Part shown: positions 32,126-44,974 of the stretch, piece by piece | Numbering within the stretch: the first letter of the stretch is position 1 | Layout of the letters: every line of letters starts with the position of its first letter | NCBI GenBank assembly: GCA_016648135.1 | Contig: JADDOH010014665.1 | Coordinates: 1-64,000 of the forward strand | Direction of reading: 5' to 3' | DNA: 64,000 nt | Source: Agrypnia vestita | Lineage: Eukaryota; Arthropoda; Insecta; Trichoptera; Phryganeidae | The notes under the pieces: model-generated | Told to the model about the DNA's origin: nothing | Seen by the model: the letters and a program-made list of their open reading frames with translations, nothing else | Databases searched by the model: none | Program-made: the position numbers and the translations under genes

Positions 32126-33727
32126 TTCATCAGTTATTTTCTTAATTAAACTATATGCAGTAAGCATTGGCATACTACTTTATATTGTTCGAATGTAAGA
32201 CATTACTAGTTTTCGCGCTAATTTAATACTCTTTGCGTCCCTTTCAGATATCGTCAAACTTGAAGAAAGTCCTAAGTACACAGTATATAGACAAAATCGA
32301 TATTTATCTTAAAATAAAGAAGAATAAAAATGGGAGGTTGACCTGGGAAAACCATTGGCCTATTCGTACTACACCATTATTTACATTAATTTAAATTACA
32401 CAATTATTTGAAAGAAATGTTTACCGGTTCAAAAAGTTGTTGTTGTTGGTTTAGGAAAACCTGGAAGGTGAATGTCAAAACCCTTGACCTTTTTGTATCA
32501 CACCATTATTTGCATTCTTGAGATCATGCAGTATTCCAGATTCCAAAATGCAAAAAAAATGTAATGAATTGCACAGTATAACGCGTAATGTGCAAAGTTT
32601 AATCGTTCGAGCGACCATTTGAAAAATTGAAAAACTTGTATTGTAAGATGGCAGATGGAAGAATAATCTTATTTTAGAAATATCTGTGGATTATAACCAT
32701 CTATTTTGAATATCGTCGTGAAGGAATGTTTTAAGACATTCCAAGGTAGATATCAAAAATGTTCTAGTCCCTTTAAAAACGCCCGTACATAAAATCAATC
32801 TTGCGTTTGCTGCACTTCTGACTTTATTTTTCAAACATTCAACTGCCCTTATATTGCAAACATAGCTCCGTCTGTCAATTATTTATTCTCAAATATTAAA
32901 GAAGACACCTTTGAGAGGAGAAATTTACAGACGATAAAGAAGTTCACTCTCTAATTTCGGCCAATTTCGAGTCCAAAAATAAAACATTTATTTTAGCAGC
33001 ATAAAATAACTGATATAAAGGTCTAAAAATACATCAAGCTGTAAAGGAAATATTGAATAGGAAAAATAGTAAATAGTATTTTTACTGTTTTTCCTGTACA
33101 AACAGTCCGCGAATTTTCCTGACCTCCCCATGTATACGCGTACTGTACAAACATTTTAGTATATATTTCAACATTATGGTATTTACTTTAAAAATTTCGC
33201 TGAAAAAATATTTTTATTAGAAAAAATATGCAAATCAATATGAATACTTACTTGACATAGGAGAAAGGTCATTTAGGAATAATTCTTAATCTCAGAAAGC
33301 TACGATAATAAGGACAAAAAATGACTAAATTTACAATAAAGATTATAAATGTGTAATTTATTTTTATACTATTTTAAGGATAGTATATAAATACTTCATG
33401 ATATTGCTAATAAATATCAGAGTCCGCGTTTCTTAACATTTTTTAATACCCTGATAAGATTAAAGAAAATAAGCGCACTCTTGTGAATGTATTAGTAGCT
33501 AATTCTTGCAGTCGTTCGTTGACGGCCCGGTTCAGTAGGCAAGTGACTTTCAAGATGGGCTTTTTCTAGAACCTTTACTTTAAATAAAATCACCGGTCCC
33601 TTATAAAGTATCTCATGAAAGGGAATTTTATTCATTAAATATTTATTTTGTTAGTATTCATATTAATCTGTAGGTGTCCTTCCTGTATAAATTTTTAGAA
33701 AGGTAGGTGTATTGAAGCACAAAACTG
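32126..33727. other. intergenic DNA; holds the possible 3' UTR of the exon at 33,728
   Basis: No repeat or ORF recognised. On the minus strand, AATAAA-type signals near 33,645 and 33,627 lie about 85-100 bp downstream of the candidate stop codon at 33,728. Confidence 0.4.
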
Positions 33728-33848
33728 CTATTTAATTAACTGTTCTTGTAACTTATGTACAAAGGCCTCTCTCTGTGGTTTGGGTAAATCCTCCTTAATG
33801 ACAGTTGGAAAAACGTACCGCTGATAAGGAATTTCGGGTATTCTAACT
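33728..33848 (-). CDS. candidate terminal coding exon of an unrecognised host gene
   Basis: The minus strand has an AG acceptor (33,850-33,849, context ATGACAG) followed by about 39 codons to a TAG at 33,730-33,728. The peptide includes VRIPEIPYQRYVFPT and KEDLPKPQREAFVHKLQEQL. It is rich in Pro, Glu, Gln, Asp and Arg, unlike the Lys/Asn/Ile/Phe-rich peptides that chance frames give in this AT-rich DNA. PolyA signals follow about 90 bp later. No family is recognised and no upstream exon was found. A weak polypyrimidine tract is a point against. It could also be a TE fossil. Confidence 0.4.
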
Positions 33849-35377
33849 CTGTCATTATATTACCTGGATATTGTATTGTACACGTGTTGAAATAAATTTG
33901 CAGTTTAATATGAAACGTATATTTAATGTGTTATGAGAAAGTATAACCAGAATGTGCAAAAACATATGAGAGGTAGCATATTAAGCTAATGGATACGGAC
34001 ATTTTCTAAACAAAATTATTAATTTATATCACAGCACGTATTAATAATATAAAACGGAATAAAACTAATGGACACTTACGATATATAGTGATTATATTAT
34101 TTTCATGATGTTACAATTTTTTAGTCCTTCAGTATATACAATTACGCGCTAAAATGCTGATACCAAAAATTCGCGGATTTACTGCATAAAAGTAACTATA
34201 AATATTTAATATGTGCGTATGTTTGTGTTATATTTTATTGATTATTCGCTCTATTTAATTTCATTTAGAAGTAGAATACTAAATTGTTTTTTTTTTATTT
34301 AATATCATTTATTAGTTTAAGACAAGAAGCAAAATCTATTTGTTCAAGGCGCTATTGTTTGAAAATGTTAGTAAGATATGTTTTAATAATGTCAGACATT
34401 TTTAAAATTTTTATTCACAATGTTTCAATTTTACATAACCCACTAGTACTTACCTAGTCTACGATAAGTAAAACAAATTATAAAGTATAAACTTTGTACT
34501 TTATTTTAACCTTTATGTTTATATTTACTTCCTTCTCGGTGTAATGTTATGTATGTAATAAATGTTTTTCATATTTTATATATAAATTTCATTTATATTA
34601 TAGGCATTCTCATTCAAAAAATTGTTCAATGATATTATACTTATTAAAATAAATATTATATTATATTTTTACGGCTGAACATTTTGGCGTTGACTGCAAC
34701 AAAACAATTTTTTGGCCACGGTCTGTCGATTAATGCTTATATTGAATTCATTTAAATAATGTTCAGTTTTTTACTTTTATATGAGAAAAAAGGTTTTATC
34801 TAAGTTATCGTTCAAAAAAATGTAGCCTGGCACTTTCATTCCGATATAAATGAATAAGCAAAATCCACTTTTTGGATAAAAAATCGCCGAAATATGAATT
34901 TGCAGTGAATGACCAGTCTTAACATTTTTATGTTTCAAAATGTAAACCATCTTAATAAGAACGTAATTTTATGTACTTAAGAGAAGCAGCACATATTTGT
35001 ATAATATTTATTTACGATTTCATTATGTTAGTTGTTAATAAATGTGTTTAAAGATTTCTTGAAATAAAAAATATTTAAAAATTCTCGCTGGTGACAACAC
35101 TTGATAGATTTTTTATGTGTATTTAAAGGCGATTTACTTATTATATATAATTTAACTTTGAACAGAAACAACTTCTTTAGATAATGAACAAATTTTCCTT
35201 AAATATTTCACCTACGAATCTTTGTTGCTTCACTGGTTTATGTCATGTCTGGAGAGAGTACATAATATTTTACTTTATTATTAGAGAATAGTTCATTCAA
35301 TTTCATTGGAGAATAGTTCATTAATTGGGAACGTTATTCACAGGGCTTACAACCAACCTATGTATTACCTATGTACT
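33849..35377. other. AT-rich DNA, would be intron if the exon at 33,728 is real
   Basis: Nothing recognised on either strand. Confidence 0.4.
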
Positions 35378-35434
35378 GCTGGCTTAAATGATCACTCTAC
35401 ACAATGCAACGTTCACCAATTCTATCGATAGAAC
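35378..35434 (-). repeat. short dispersed repeat
   Basis: Minus strand AGAATTGGTGAACGTTGCAT, then TAAGCCAGC, matches 21,230-21,275 (+). A weaker relative (GACGTTACATTAAGTGATCA) lies at 29,914-29,950. Confidence 0.45.
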
Positions 35435-35470
35435 ATCCACACATTATCAAAATTTTGATAATGTGTGGAT
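35435..35470. repeat. perfect 36-nt palindrome
   Basis: ATCCACACATTATCAAAA is followed immediately by its exact inverse, with no loop. It sits beside the dispersed repeat at 35,378. Perfect loopless palindromes are usually unstable, so it may be recent or an assembly fold-back. Confidence 0.75.
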
Positions 35471-35689
35471 CAAGGAGTCTTTCGTATATTTTAATGGTCT
35501 ATGCTAGCTATACCTGTTGTTTTTTCTCTTAAACAAGTTAGTGTACATGAATTTCGCAACTAATAATGATGACAACATGTTTCTCAGGCATTTAAGGCAA
35601 TTTTGAATTGTCTATATAGAGTTGTCTGGATTTTTTTGGGTGTCTTTCCAATTCTTTGGACCCTATTAGTCCTAATGATGGTCTTCGCT

Positions 35690-36275
35690 ATTCGGTCATC
35701 TGCGAAACACCTGGTACGATCAGATTAATCAAATATTGGAGGATAGCTCTGTTAGAAGACAACGGGGAAGACGAAACTAACTTTTGTTTAATATTTCCAA
35801 GTGTTAGGTTACATCCTTCACTAGGACCCAAAAGACTCTATTTTATCGCTACAAAATGAATGACCAAAATCTAACAAGAACAGCAAATGTTAAACGTCTC
35901 GGTGTTAGATTTGTGATCCAACCTAACATTTCACGATCACATAGAGACGATCAGTGGTAATGCTTTGAGAATGTTAGGATTTGTTCTGCGTACTGCCAGG
36001 GTTTTCGAAAATACCCGCGTAATGAGAACTCTTTAACTCTTCTTATAAGATTTTATGTTATTTTTACTTAATTAAATATTGTTATTTTAATATGTATGCT
36101 TTGAATACTTTGTTTGTAATGTACACATAATTAAATATATTGAATTGAATTGAATAGAATTGAACATGCATGGGAAGATGTATGAAAGTGAATGAGGCAA
36201 AAGTATGCCAGAACAGAAAAAAGTGGCGTTCTATCATCTCTTTTTACCCTTCTGGGAAATGGCGTGATGGTTAGT
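35690..36275 (+). pseudogene. LINE 3' end split by a second, truncated LINE
   Basis: Outer LINE: 35,700-35,757 (AAACACCTGGTACGATCAGA, then GCTCTGTTAGAAG) and 36,165-36,275 (TGCATGGGAAGATGTATGAA, CCAGAACAGAAAAAAGTGGCG) align with consecutive parts of the 19,195 copy. Between them, about 400 bp of another LINE type: GTTAAACGTCTCGGTGTTAG (VKRLGVR), then ALRMLGFVLRTARVFENTRV, blocks from the RT C-terminus. These are followed directly by a 3' end with a (TTGAA)n tail at 36,140-36,163. The inner element is internally deleted as well as 5'-truncated. Confidence 0.7.
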
Positions 36276-36666
36276 AAGTTAGTTATTTATTTATTATAAA
36301 TTTTATTAAAATGAGTAAAAGTAATGTATTTGCATCAAATATAAAAATATATATAACAAATATAACATATAATTTATGATACATAGTGGTGAAGTACCTT
36401 TATATGTATAGCCTTTTGGCATCATTATTTTGCAAAAATTGAAAAATATTCGAGCGTTTTTTGAGTCATAATAGAGCAAGGATGAGACAGTCTCGTGTTT
36501 CATGTATTTGTTATGACAAGGGCTGTAGCGGATTGCAGCGCCCTACAATCTGGAATAGGGCAGGCTGAACAAACAGTCCTCCCTGATTAATCCGGGATCC
36601 GGGAAGTCAAATCCGGGAGGACGTCTTAGCGGTTCGCTCTGAAAGGAATTAGCTTTTGTGTGTGGG
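36276..36666. other. spacer before the tandem duplication
   Basis: AT-rich to 36,480, then a GC-balanced patch (36,520-36,666) with CCGGGATCCGGGAAG. A similar GCCGGGATCCGGGAAG occurs inside the duplicated unit at about 37,437. Confidence 0.45.
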
Positions 36667-37689
36667 GTGAGCATTCTTAGTAGGAGTTAACAAAGAAACG
36701 TGTTTCTCGCGAGCTTAAAATACAGTATATTTTATACATTTACTAAAGTAATAATTTCCTATAGTATACACAGTAGACTCTCGATTATCTGGAGTTTTGT
36801 TTACCAGGTTTTGGATTAACCGGTTCAGTAAAAAATTAGCATTCTTATTACTTTTTCGAATTTTTTAAAATCTAAATATTTTGATTAACCTTTCAAATAC
36901 GTGCTAAAAATAAACACGCATTTCGGTTGTTTTCTCCAAAATATTTATGAAATGATTTGGCAATGCAGTATAATGAAAATGTCTTCAAAATTGAAACTGT
37001 TTTTACATTAAGTACCTACTTACTGAATAAAATTTCGTTTTCTTTATTATTTTATGCGAGTAAGAAATCGACAATTTATAATTTAAGTATTGAAAATTTT
37101 GAATGGAGAAATGTTTGCAACACTCATGAAATTCGATTTTTTTATTTTGTTTTTTGTTTTGCAAAATGTAAACAAAAAGCAAAATGAATAAGTGAAAAAA
37201 GAGAAGATTTTCAGAAAAGGGTCATAATTTTTAGTTATTTTTCGGATCAATTGGTCAGAGAGCATTTTATTAGCATTATCCGAATAAGTAATACGTAGCT
37301 TCGTGCCGGTTTTTTAAAATTTATTTCTTTTGGTCGCTATTTTTAAAGATTTTTCCCTTTGGTCGCTTAACTTTTTTTGTGTTTTATTCCTTATTTCGAA
37401 CGATAAAACAATCAGTGATTTATCGGTGAGTTCCAGCCGGGATCCGGGAAGAGAATTGAGAATCGTGTAAAGATTGATCAGTCTCTTTTCCCGGGGCTGG
37501 AACGAACAGCGTTGCTACTAGATAGTAAATTTAGTGAACATGTAGACCTTTTCCACTTAAAGTCGGAAAAATATAAATAATTCAAATTTATTACTCATTT
37601 TAGTCATGAATATAAGTGAATATATACATAAATTATTATGCGTATGTACTGATCAACATGAAAGACAACATAACGTCAGCGTGCGTCCT

Positions 37690-37835
37690 GCTACTAGATT
37701 GCGCACTAAGCTCTGCGTACTAGGCTGCGCACTAAGCTCTGCGTACTACGCACTGCGCAATACGATCTGCGCAGTATGCGTTGCGCGCAACGTTCTGCGC
37801 TCTGTGCATCATGCATTGCGCTCTTCGCACCATTC
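37690..37835. repeat. GC-rich minisatellite (GCGCACTAAGCTCTGCGTACTA)
   Basis: TGCGCACTAAGCTCTGCGTACTA is repeated twice (about 37,699 and 37,722) and then degenerates into CTGCGCAATACGATCTGCGC and related words. It keeps a frame open (37,606-37,863) that is probably not a gene. The duplicate lies at 41,844-41,989. Confidence 0.6.
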
Positions 37836-38011
37836 ACCACCTACAACATACACAGAAAAATAAATTTCATTTTCTTGGAGAAAACAGTTTACTTGATGCG
37901 ATCAATAAATATTGACCAAGCCGTGGCTGTCAGGGGCAAATGAAAAACTCAAAACTAATTCTTATATCAATAAAGAGTGCCTAGTATCACGTAATCGTCG
38001 TGGCTGCGGAA

Positions 38012-38579
38012 GGAATTAATTAAAATGCTGGAATTTAATAACGGTTTTATTAATTACTGATAAATTTATTGACCAAACGTACAAAGTCACTTAATACTAT
38101 TTGACTTATGGTTATTATTTAAATTAAACTATTTCGTAAATTAATCACTTAAAATAGACACTTTATGATCGCTTTATCACTTTATTCACTATTCACTAGA
38201 ACATTCCATCCAGTTTCTGCATATATTATTTGCTCTGGTATATTTCGCTGCGTAAGAATTTATCAGATTATTCGCTATCGAATTACCCTGGCCCGCAGCT
38301 CGCGGCTGCCTTCGCTTCTAATATCACTGTCAAGCGTGCTAAAAACATCAACCACCTTACTTCCGGGCGCATCTTATTTATATCCGGCTAACGTCGATAC
38401 AAACGTTTCCAGTATTTAGGAGAACTTTCTCGTGGCTTTCAGGCTTTTATACATGTTTCTCGATGCTTTCCAAAAGCCGTAGATTACAATAAGCTGTTCT
38501 GGAATCTTTGAAAATGTTGTGATCATTTTAAACAACTGTCACTTGACGTGATCGTGTGATTCTTTTTAGCCTCGTTACA
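38012..38579 (-). repeat. family L solo LTR, copy 3
   Basis: Inverse orientation: starts TGTAACGAGGCT at 38,579, TATA box GGATATAAATAA (about 38,393-38,382), and ends ATTCCAGCATTTTAATTAA near 38,012. It follows the same order as the LTRs at 13,243 and 27,998 but is more diverged. The downstream strand reads GCAGCCACGACGATTACGTG, comparable to the sequence after copy 2. Confidence 0.5.
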
Positions 38580-40820
38580 ATAGTATTTATAATAATATTT
38601 CATGATCAAAACTCCTACTGAGTTTTAGTTTTCCACGGATTTTTAAATTTATTTTTCTTTACATAGATCTGTTATTTTCATTGATATTATATTCAAGTTC
38701 ATACTATTATAAAATGCCTAATATACATAAAACTGCTATTAAAATTTAAGAATTTCCAAAGACATAGTATAAGAATTCTCATTTCCCTCCCCGAAACACT
38801 CCCGATGTGATCATATCCTTAATGGCGCTATAAATATTGACCAGATATTATTTTTATTCAACGATATAATCCTCGTATTGCGTGAGAAAGAAACGTAACG
38901 TATACCATTAATATACATAATATTGTATAAAGAAATGTACGCACAACAAAACCTTGATGTATCGGTCCTTGGTTAATCGTTTTTCCACATTTACCGGTAT
39001 TTTTTGCAACCGTTGAAATTATAACACGTGAAAAACATGGCGAAAATCTAACTAGAAAATGGTGGAATATTTACTCTAATATTTTTGAAAGAAGTTCCCT
39101 TGGTAATGTATATACACACTTCTCCCTGCGGTCCTGCCATTGTTGGAAACACATCTAGAACGCATATTTTGTAATGGTGTTCAGTTAAGCCGTCGCGTTC
39201 CGCATTATTTATTCCATTGATTCAATTTAGGACACTTACAGTGGTATTTTTAAAATCACACGAACTCCGACATGGCCGGTCCCTAGCCCGGTTGAGAAAG
39301 GCGGAGAGTTACTAGCTACCTACCTGGAGTAAAACAAATATGCACTCACAGTTCAGAAAACTCAGCCTCGGAATACGGACAGATCTGGAATAAGTCCTCG
39401 ACATGAAAGATGGGGGAATAGCTGGACCACGTCTTTCCAGGATAGATTTCTGTACCACAGATTAAAAGATCTACTTAAAAAAGTGAGAAAAAGACACGGA
39501 ATTTGATCAAGAAAGAATGCTCCATGATTAACAGTTTTGGCTAAAATTTCTCATTCCCTTCCAAGACACCAGCAAGTAAGACCTATTTTCATAGCTCAGG
39601 CGCATAGCTCAGTTTGAAAAAAGTAAGAATATTGATGCGACATGTGTTCTGTGTTCACACTTCTATTTCAAATTTAACAAAAAAAAAAAATTACCCAGTC
39701 AGTGCTTACACATTGCTGTTTCGGGTTGTTATCCGTGAGATGCTCCTAGCATCATCCCCGTTGGGTCCGAATCCATAACGATGCTATGGTATCGACAACC
39801 TTTTGACAAAATTTGATGCAATATCGCTGCTCAAGTCATTCCATCATTTCACAATCATTAATAATCTGACCTGCATTAATTACACTTCTTCATTCAGCGG
39901 CTGACTGTCAGCGACTGAAACTTTCTAAGAGCGGGAAAATTTGCACATACGCATGAATGTCCCCTAAAAATCGTACCCAAGGACGCCTCCTATGCTTCAT
40001 TTGTTTGCTCACGTATATAGCTAGGGTAGGGGAGATAACAAGTCACAAATGTGCAGATATATGCAAGTTGGCCAAGCAAACTGGATTTCAATGGCTATTT
40101 TAAGAGTTGGATGTCGTTTTGTAGCGACTGAAGTCATGGACTGTGGAGCCTTTGAGGGACTTAAAAGATAACGAAATAGTACAAAATTAACTTTTCCTAG
40201 CACATAATACCCCAGTAAACACAAACTTGAAGTTTCCTAGCACATTTTTCGTTAATGCGAATTATTAATATTATCCTAAATCTAAAGTTTGTATCGTAAA
40301 ATATTCACACCTCCCAACACGCATTAATTAAAAAATTTTAATGAGATTTATTAATCATTTTATATTTAAAAACAAACATGTTTTCATTTTGAAGAAAAGT
40401 ATAGTAATGTAGATTAATGTTTATTATATGCCAATTAGATATGTATGTATTATATTATAAATGTATGTATAAAATCAAAAAATGAAAATGAAATTGTTAA
40501 TGGCAAACAAATGTAATCTTTAGATTTTTTTATATTATCTTATAATTCTTAGTATTTTCTAATAATAGAATTTGAATTTCTTCCTTAATTTGAAATAATT
40601 TTATTAAATATATATTGACGTAGGTGTATATATTAGGCATAAGGCGATATAAAAAAAAAATATATTGAAGAAATTACTAAATACTGCCGTCGTAGGAGTA
40701 GATATATAATCTCATTTCATTCATTTAAGATGATTAAAACTAAATATCAAATTTTCATACCTAACACAAAGGTACTTACTCGAATTCAAACACTCTCCAC
40801 TATAAATAATTTTTCGTTGA

Positions 40821-43800
40821 GTGAGCATTCTTAGTAGGAGTTAACAAAGAAACGTGTTTCTCGCGAGCTTAAAATACAGTATATTTTATACATTTACTAA
40901 AGTAATAATTTCCTATAGTATACACAGTAGACTCTCGATTATCTGGAGTTTTGTTTACCAGGTTTTGGATTAACCGGTTCAGTAAAAAATTAGCATTCTT
41001 ATTACTTTTTCGAATTTTTTAAAATCTAAATATTTTGATTAACCTTTCAAATACGTGCTAAAAATAAACACGCATTTCGGTTGTTTTCTCCAAAATATTT
41101 ATGAAATGATTTGGCAATGCAGTATAATGAAAATGTCTTCAAAATTGAAACTGTTTTTACATTAAGTACCTACTTACTGAATAAAATTTCGTTTTCTTTA
41201 TTATTTTATGCGAGTAAGAAATCGACAATTTATAATTTAAGTATTGAAAATTTTGAATGGAGAAATGTTTGCAACACTCATGAAATTCGATTTTTTTATT
41301 TTGTTTTTTGTTTTGCAAAATGTAAACAAAAAGCAAAATGAATAAGTGAAAAAAGAGAAGATTTTCAGAAAAGGGTCATAATTTTTAGTTATTTTTCGGA
41401 TCAATTGGTCAGAGAGCATTTTATTAGCATTATCCGAATAAGTAATACGTAGCTTCGTGCCGGTTTTTTAAAATTTATTTCTTTTGGTCGCTATTTTTAA
41501 AGATTTTTCCCTTTGGTCGCTTAACTTTTTTTGTGTTTTATTCCTTATTTCGAACGATAAAACAATCAGTGATTTATCGGTGAGTTCCAGCCGGGATCCG
41601 GGAAGAGAATTGAGAATCGTGTAAAGATTGATCAGTCTCTTTTCCCGGGGCTGGAACGAACAGCGTTGCTACTAGATAGTAAATTTAGTGAACATGTAGA
41701 CCTTTTCCACTTAAAGTCGGAAAAATATAAATAATTCAAATTTATTACTCATTTTAGTCATGAATATAAGTGAATATATACATAAATTATTATGCGTATG
41801 TACTGATCAACATGAAAGACAACATAACGTCAGCGTGCGTCCTGCTACTAGATTGCGCACTAAGCTCTGCGTACTAGGCTGCGCACTAAGCTCTGCGTAC
41901 TACGCACTGCGCAATACGATCTGCGCAGTATGCGTTGCGCGCAACGTTCTGCGCTCTGTGCATCATGCATTGCGCTCTTCGCACCATTCACCACCTACAA
42001 CATACACAGAAAAATAAATTTCATTTTCTTGGAGAAAACAGTTTACTTGATGCGATCAATAAATATTGACCAAGCCGTGGCTGTCAGGGGCAAATGAAAA
42101 ACTCAAAACTAATTCTTATATCAATAAAGAGTGCCTAGTATCACGTAATCGTCGTGGCTGCGGAAGGAATTAATTAAAATGCTGGAATTTAATAACGGTT
42201 TTATTAATTACTGATAAATTTATTGACCAAACGTACAAAGTCACTTAATACTATTTGACTTATGGTTATTATTTAAATTAAACTATTTCGTAAATTAATC
42301 ACTTAAAATAGACACTTTATGATCGCTTTATCACTTTATTCACTATTCACTAGAACATTCCATCCAGTTTCTGCATATATTATTTGCTCTGGTATATTTC
42401 GCTGCGTAAGAATTTATCAGATTATTCGCTATCGAATTACCCTGGCCCGCAGCTCGCGGCTGCCTTCGCTTCTAATATCACTGTCAAGCGTGCTAAAAAC
42501 ATCAACCACCTTACTTCCGGGCGCATCTTATTTATATCCGGCTAACGTCGATACAAACGTTTCCAGTATTTAGGAGAACTTTCTCGTGGCTTTCAGGCTT
42601 TTATACATGTTTCTCGATGCTTTCCAAAAGCCGTAGATTACAATAAGCTGTTCTGGAATCTTTGAAAATGTTGTGATCATTTTAAACAACTGTCACTTGA
42701 CGTGATCGTGTGATTCTTTTTAGCCTCGTTACAATAGTATTTATAATAATATTTCATGATCAAAACTCCTACTGAGTTTTAGTTTTCCACGGATTTTTAA
42801 ATTTATTTTTCTTTACATAGATCTGTTATTTTCATTGATATTATATTCAAGTTCATACTATTATAAAATGCCTAATATACATAAAACTGCTATTAAAATT
42901 TAAGAATTTCCAAAGACATAGTATAAGAATTCTCATTTCCCTCCCCGAAACACTCCCGATGTGATCATATCCTTAATGGCGCTATAAATATTGACCAGAT
43001 ATTATTTTTATTCAACGATATAATCCTCGTATTGCGTGAGAAAGAAACGTAACGTATACCATTAATATACATAATATTGTATAAAGAAATGTACGCACAA
43101 CAAAACCTTGATGTATCGGTCCTTGGTTAATCGTTTTTCCACATTTACCGGTATTTTTTGCAACCGTTGAAATTATAACACGTGAAAAACATGGCGAAAA
43201 TCTAACTAGAAAATGGTGGAATATTTACTCTAATATTTTTGAAAGAAGTTCCCTTGGTAATGTATATACACACTTCTCCCTGCGGTCCTGCCATTGTTGG
43301 AAACACATCTAGAACGCATATTTTGTAATGGTGTTCAGTTAAGCCGTCGCGTTCCGCATTATTTATTCCATTGATTCAATTTAGGACACTTACAGTGGTA
43401 TTTTTAAAATCACACGAACTCCGACATGGCCGGTCCCTAGCCCGGTTGAGAAAGGCGGAGAGTTACTAGCTACCTACCTGGAGTAAAACAAATATGCACT
43501 CACAGTTCAGAAAACTCAGCCTCGGAATACGGACAGATCTGGAATAAGTCCTCGACATGAAAGATGGGGGAATAGCTGGACCACGTCTTTCCAGGATAGA
43601 TTTCTGTACCACAGATTAAAAGATCTACTTAAAAAAGTGAGAAAAAGACACGGAATTTGATCAAGAAAGAATGCTCCATGATTAACAGTTTTGGCTAAAA
43701 TTTCTCATTCCCTTCCAAGACACCAGCAAGTAAGACCTATTTTCATAGCTCAGGCGCATAGCTCAGTTTGAAAAAAGTAAGAATATTGATGCGACATGTG

Positions 43801-44974
43801 TTCTGTGTTCACACTTCTATTTCAAATTTAACAAAAAAAAAAAATTACCCAGTCAGTGCTTACACATTGCTGTTTCGGGTTGTTATCCGTGAGATGCTCC
43901 TAGCATCATCCCCGTTGGGTCCGAATCCATAACGATGCTATGGTATCGACAACCTTTTGACAAAATTTGATGCAATATCGCTGCTCAAGTCATTCCATCA
44001 TTTCACAATCATTAATAATCTGACCTGCATTAATTACACTTCTTCATTCAGCGGCTGACTGTCAGCGACTGAAACTTTCTAAGAGCGGGAAAATTTGCAC
44101 ATACGCATGAATGTCCCCTAAAAATCGTACCCAAGGACGCCTCCTATGCTTCATTTGTTTGCTCACGTATATAGCTAGGGTAGGGGAGATAACAAGTCAC
44201 AAATGTGCAGATATATGCAAGTTGGCCAAGCAAACTGGATTTCAATGGCTATTTTAAGAGTTGGATGTCGTTTTGTAGCGACTGAAGTCATGGACTGTGG
44301 AGCCTTTGAGGGACTTAAAAGATAACGAAATAGTACAAAATTAACTTTTCCTAGCACATAATACCCCAGTAAACACAAACTTGAAGTTTCCTAGCACATT
44401 TTTCGTTAATGCGAATTATTAATATTATCCTAAATCTAAAGTTTGTATCGTAAAATATTCACACCTCCCAACACGCATTAATTAAAAAATTTTAATGAGA
44501 TTTATTAATCATTTTATATTTAAAAACAAACATGTTTTCATTTTGAAGAAAAGTATAGTAATGTAGATTAATGTTTATTATATGCCAATTAGATATGTAT
44601 GTATTATATTATAAATGTATGTATAAAATCAAAAAATGAAAATGAAATTGTTAATGGCAAACAAATGTAATCTTTAGATATTTTTATATCATCTTATAAT
44701 TCTTAGTATTTTCTAATAATAGAATTTGAATTTCTTCCTTAATTTGAAATAATTTTATTAAATATATATTGACGTAGGTGTATATATTAGGCATAAGGCG
44801 ATATAAAAAAAATATATATTGAAGAAATTACTAAATACTGCCGTCGTAGGAGTAGATATATAATCTCATTTCATTCATTTAAGATGATTAAAACTAAATA
44901 TCAAATTTTCATACCTAACACAAAGGTACTTACTCGAATTCAAACACTCTCCACTATAAATAATTTTTCGTTGA
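40821..44974. repeat. 4,154-bp tandem duplication, unit 2
   Basis: Head-to-tail copy of 36,667-40,820. Only three differences were noticed: 40,526 T / 44,680 A, 40,536 T / 44,690 C, 40,659 A / 44,813 T, all within the last 300 bp. The right edge continues GTATCT and the left edge of unit 1 is GTGAGC, so the junction has a 2-bp GT microhomology. Either a very recent duplication or a false duplication in assembly. Confidence 0.95.
42166..42733 (-). repeat. family L solo LTR, copy 3 duplicated
   Basis: Same sequence as 38,012-38,579, carried by the tandem duplication (offset 4,154). Confidence 0.5.

Larger units (their letters stand above)
36667..40820. repeat. 4,154-bp tandem duplication, unit 1
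   Basis: Directly repeated as 40,821-44,974. The unit begins GTGAGCATTCTTAGTAGGAG and ends AAATAATTTTTCGTTGA. No host gene is recognised in it; the ORFs it repeats (e.g. 37,606-37,863, 38,165-38,419) fall in repeat or LTR DNA. Contents: a CAGTAGACTCTCGATTATCT end at 36,771 that resembles a Tigger/pogo-type terminal repeat, a CTGCGCACTAAG-type GC-rich minisatellite (about 37,690-37,830), a family L LTR, and a GC-balanced stretch at 39,090-39,500. Confidence 0.95.

Noticed and set aside
36771..37310. Complete Tigger/pogo-type element starting CAGTAGACTCTCGATTATC
   Set aside because: The left end looks right, but no matching inverted right end or transposase could be found, so only a possible single terminus is noted.
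36957..44378. Pairs of identical small ORFs at a 4,154-bp offset that could look like a gene family
   Set aside because: They are identical because the whole 4,154-bp block is duplicated; the frames have AT-driven or repeat-driven composition and no motifs.
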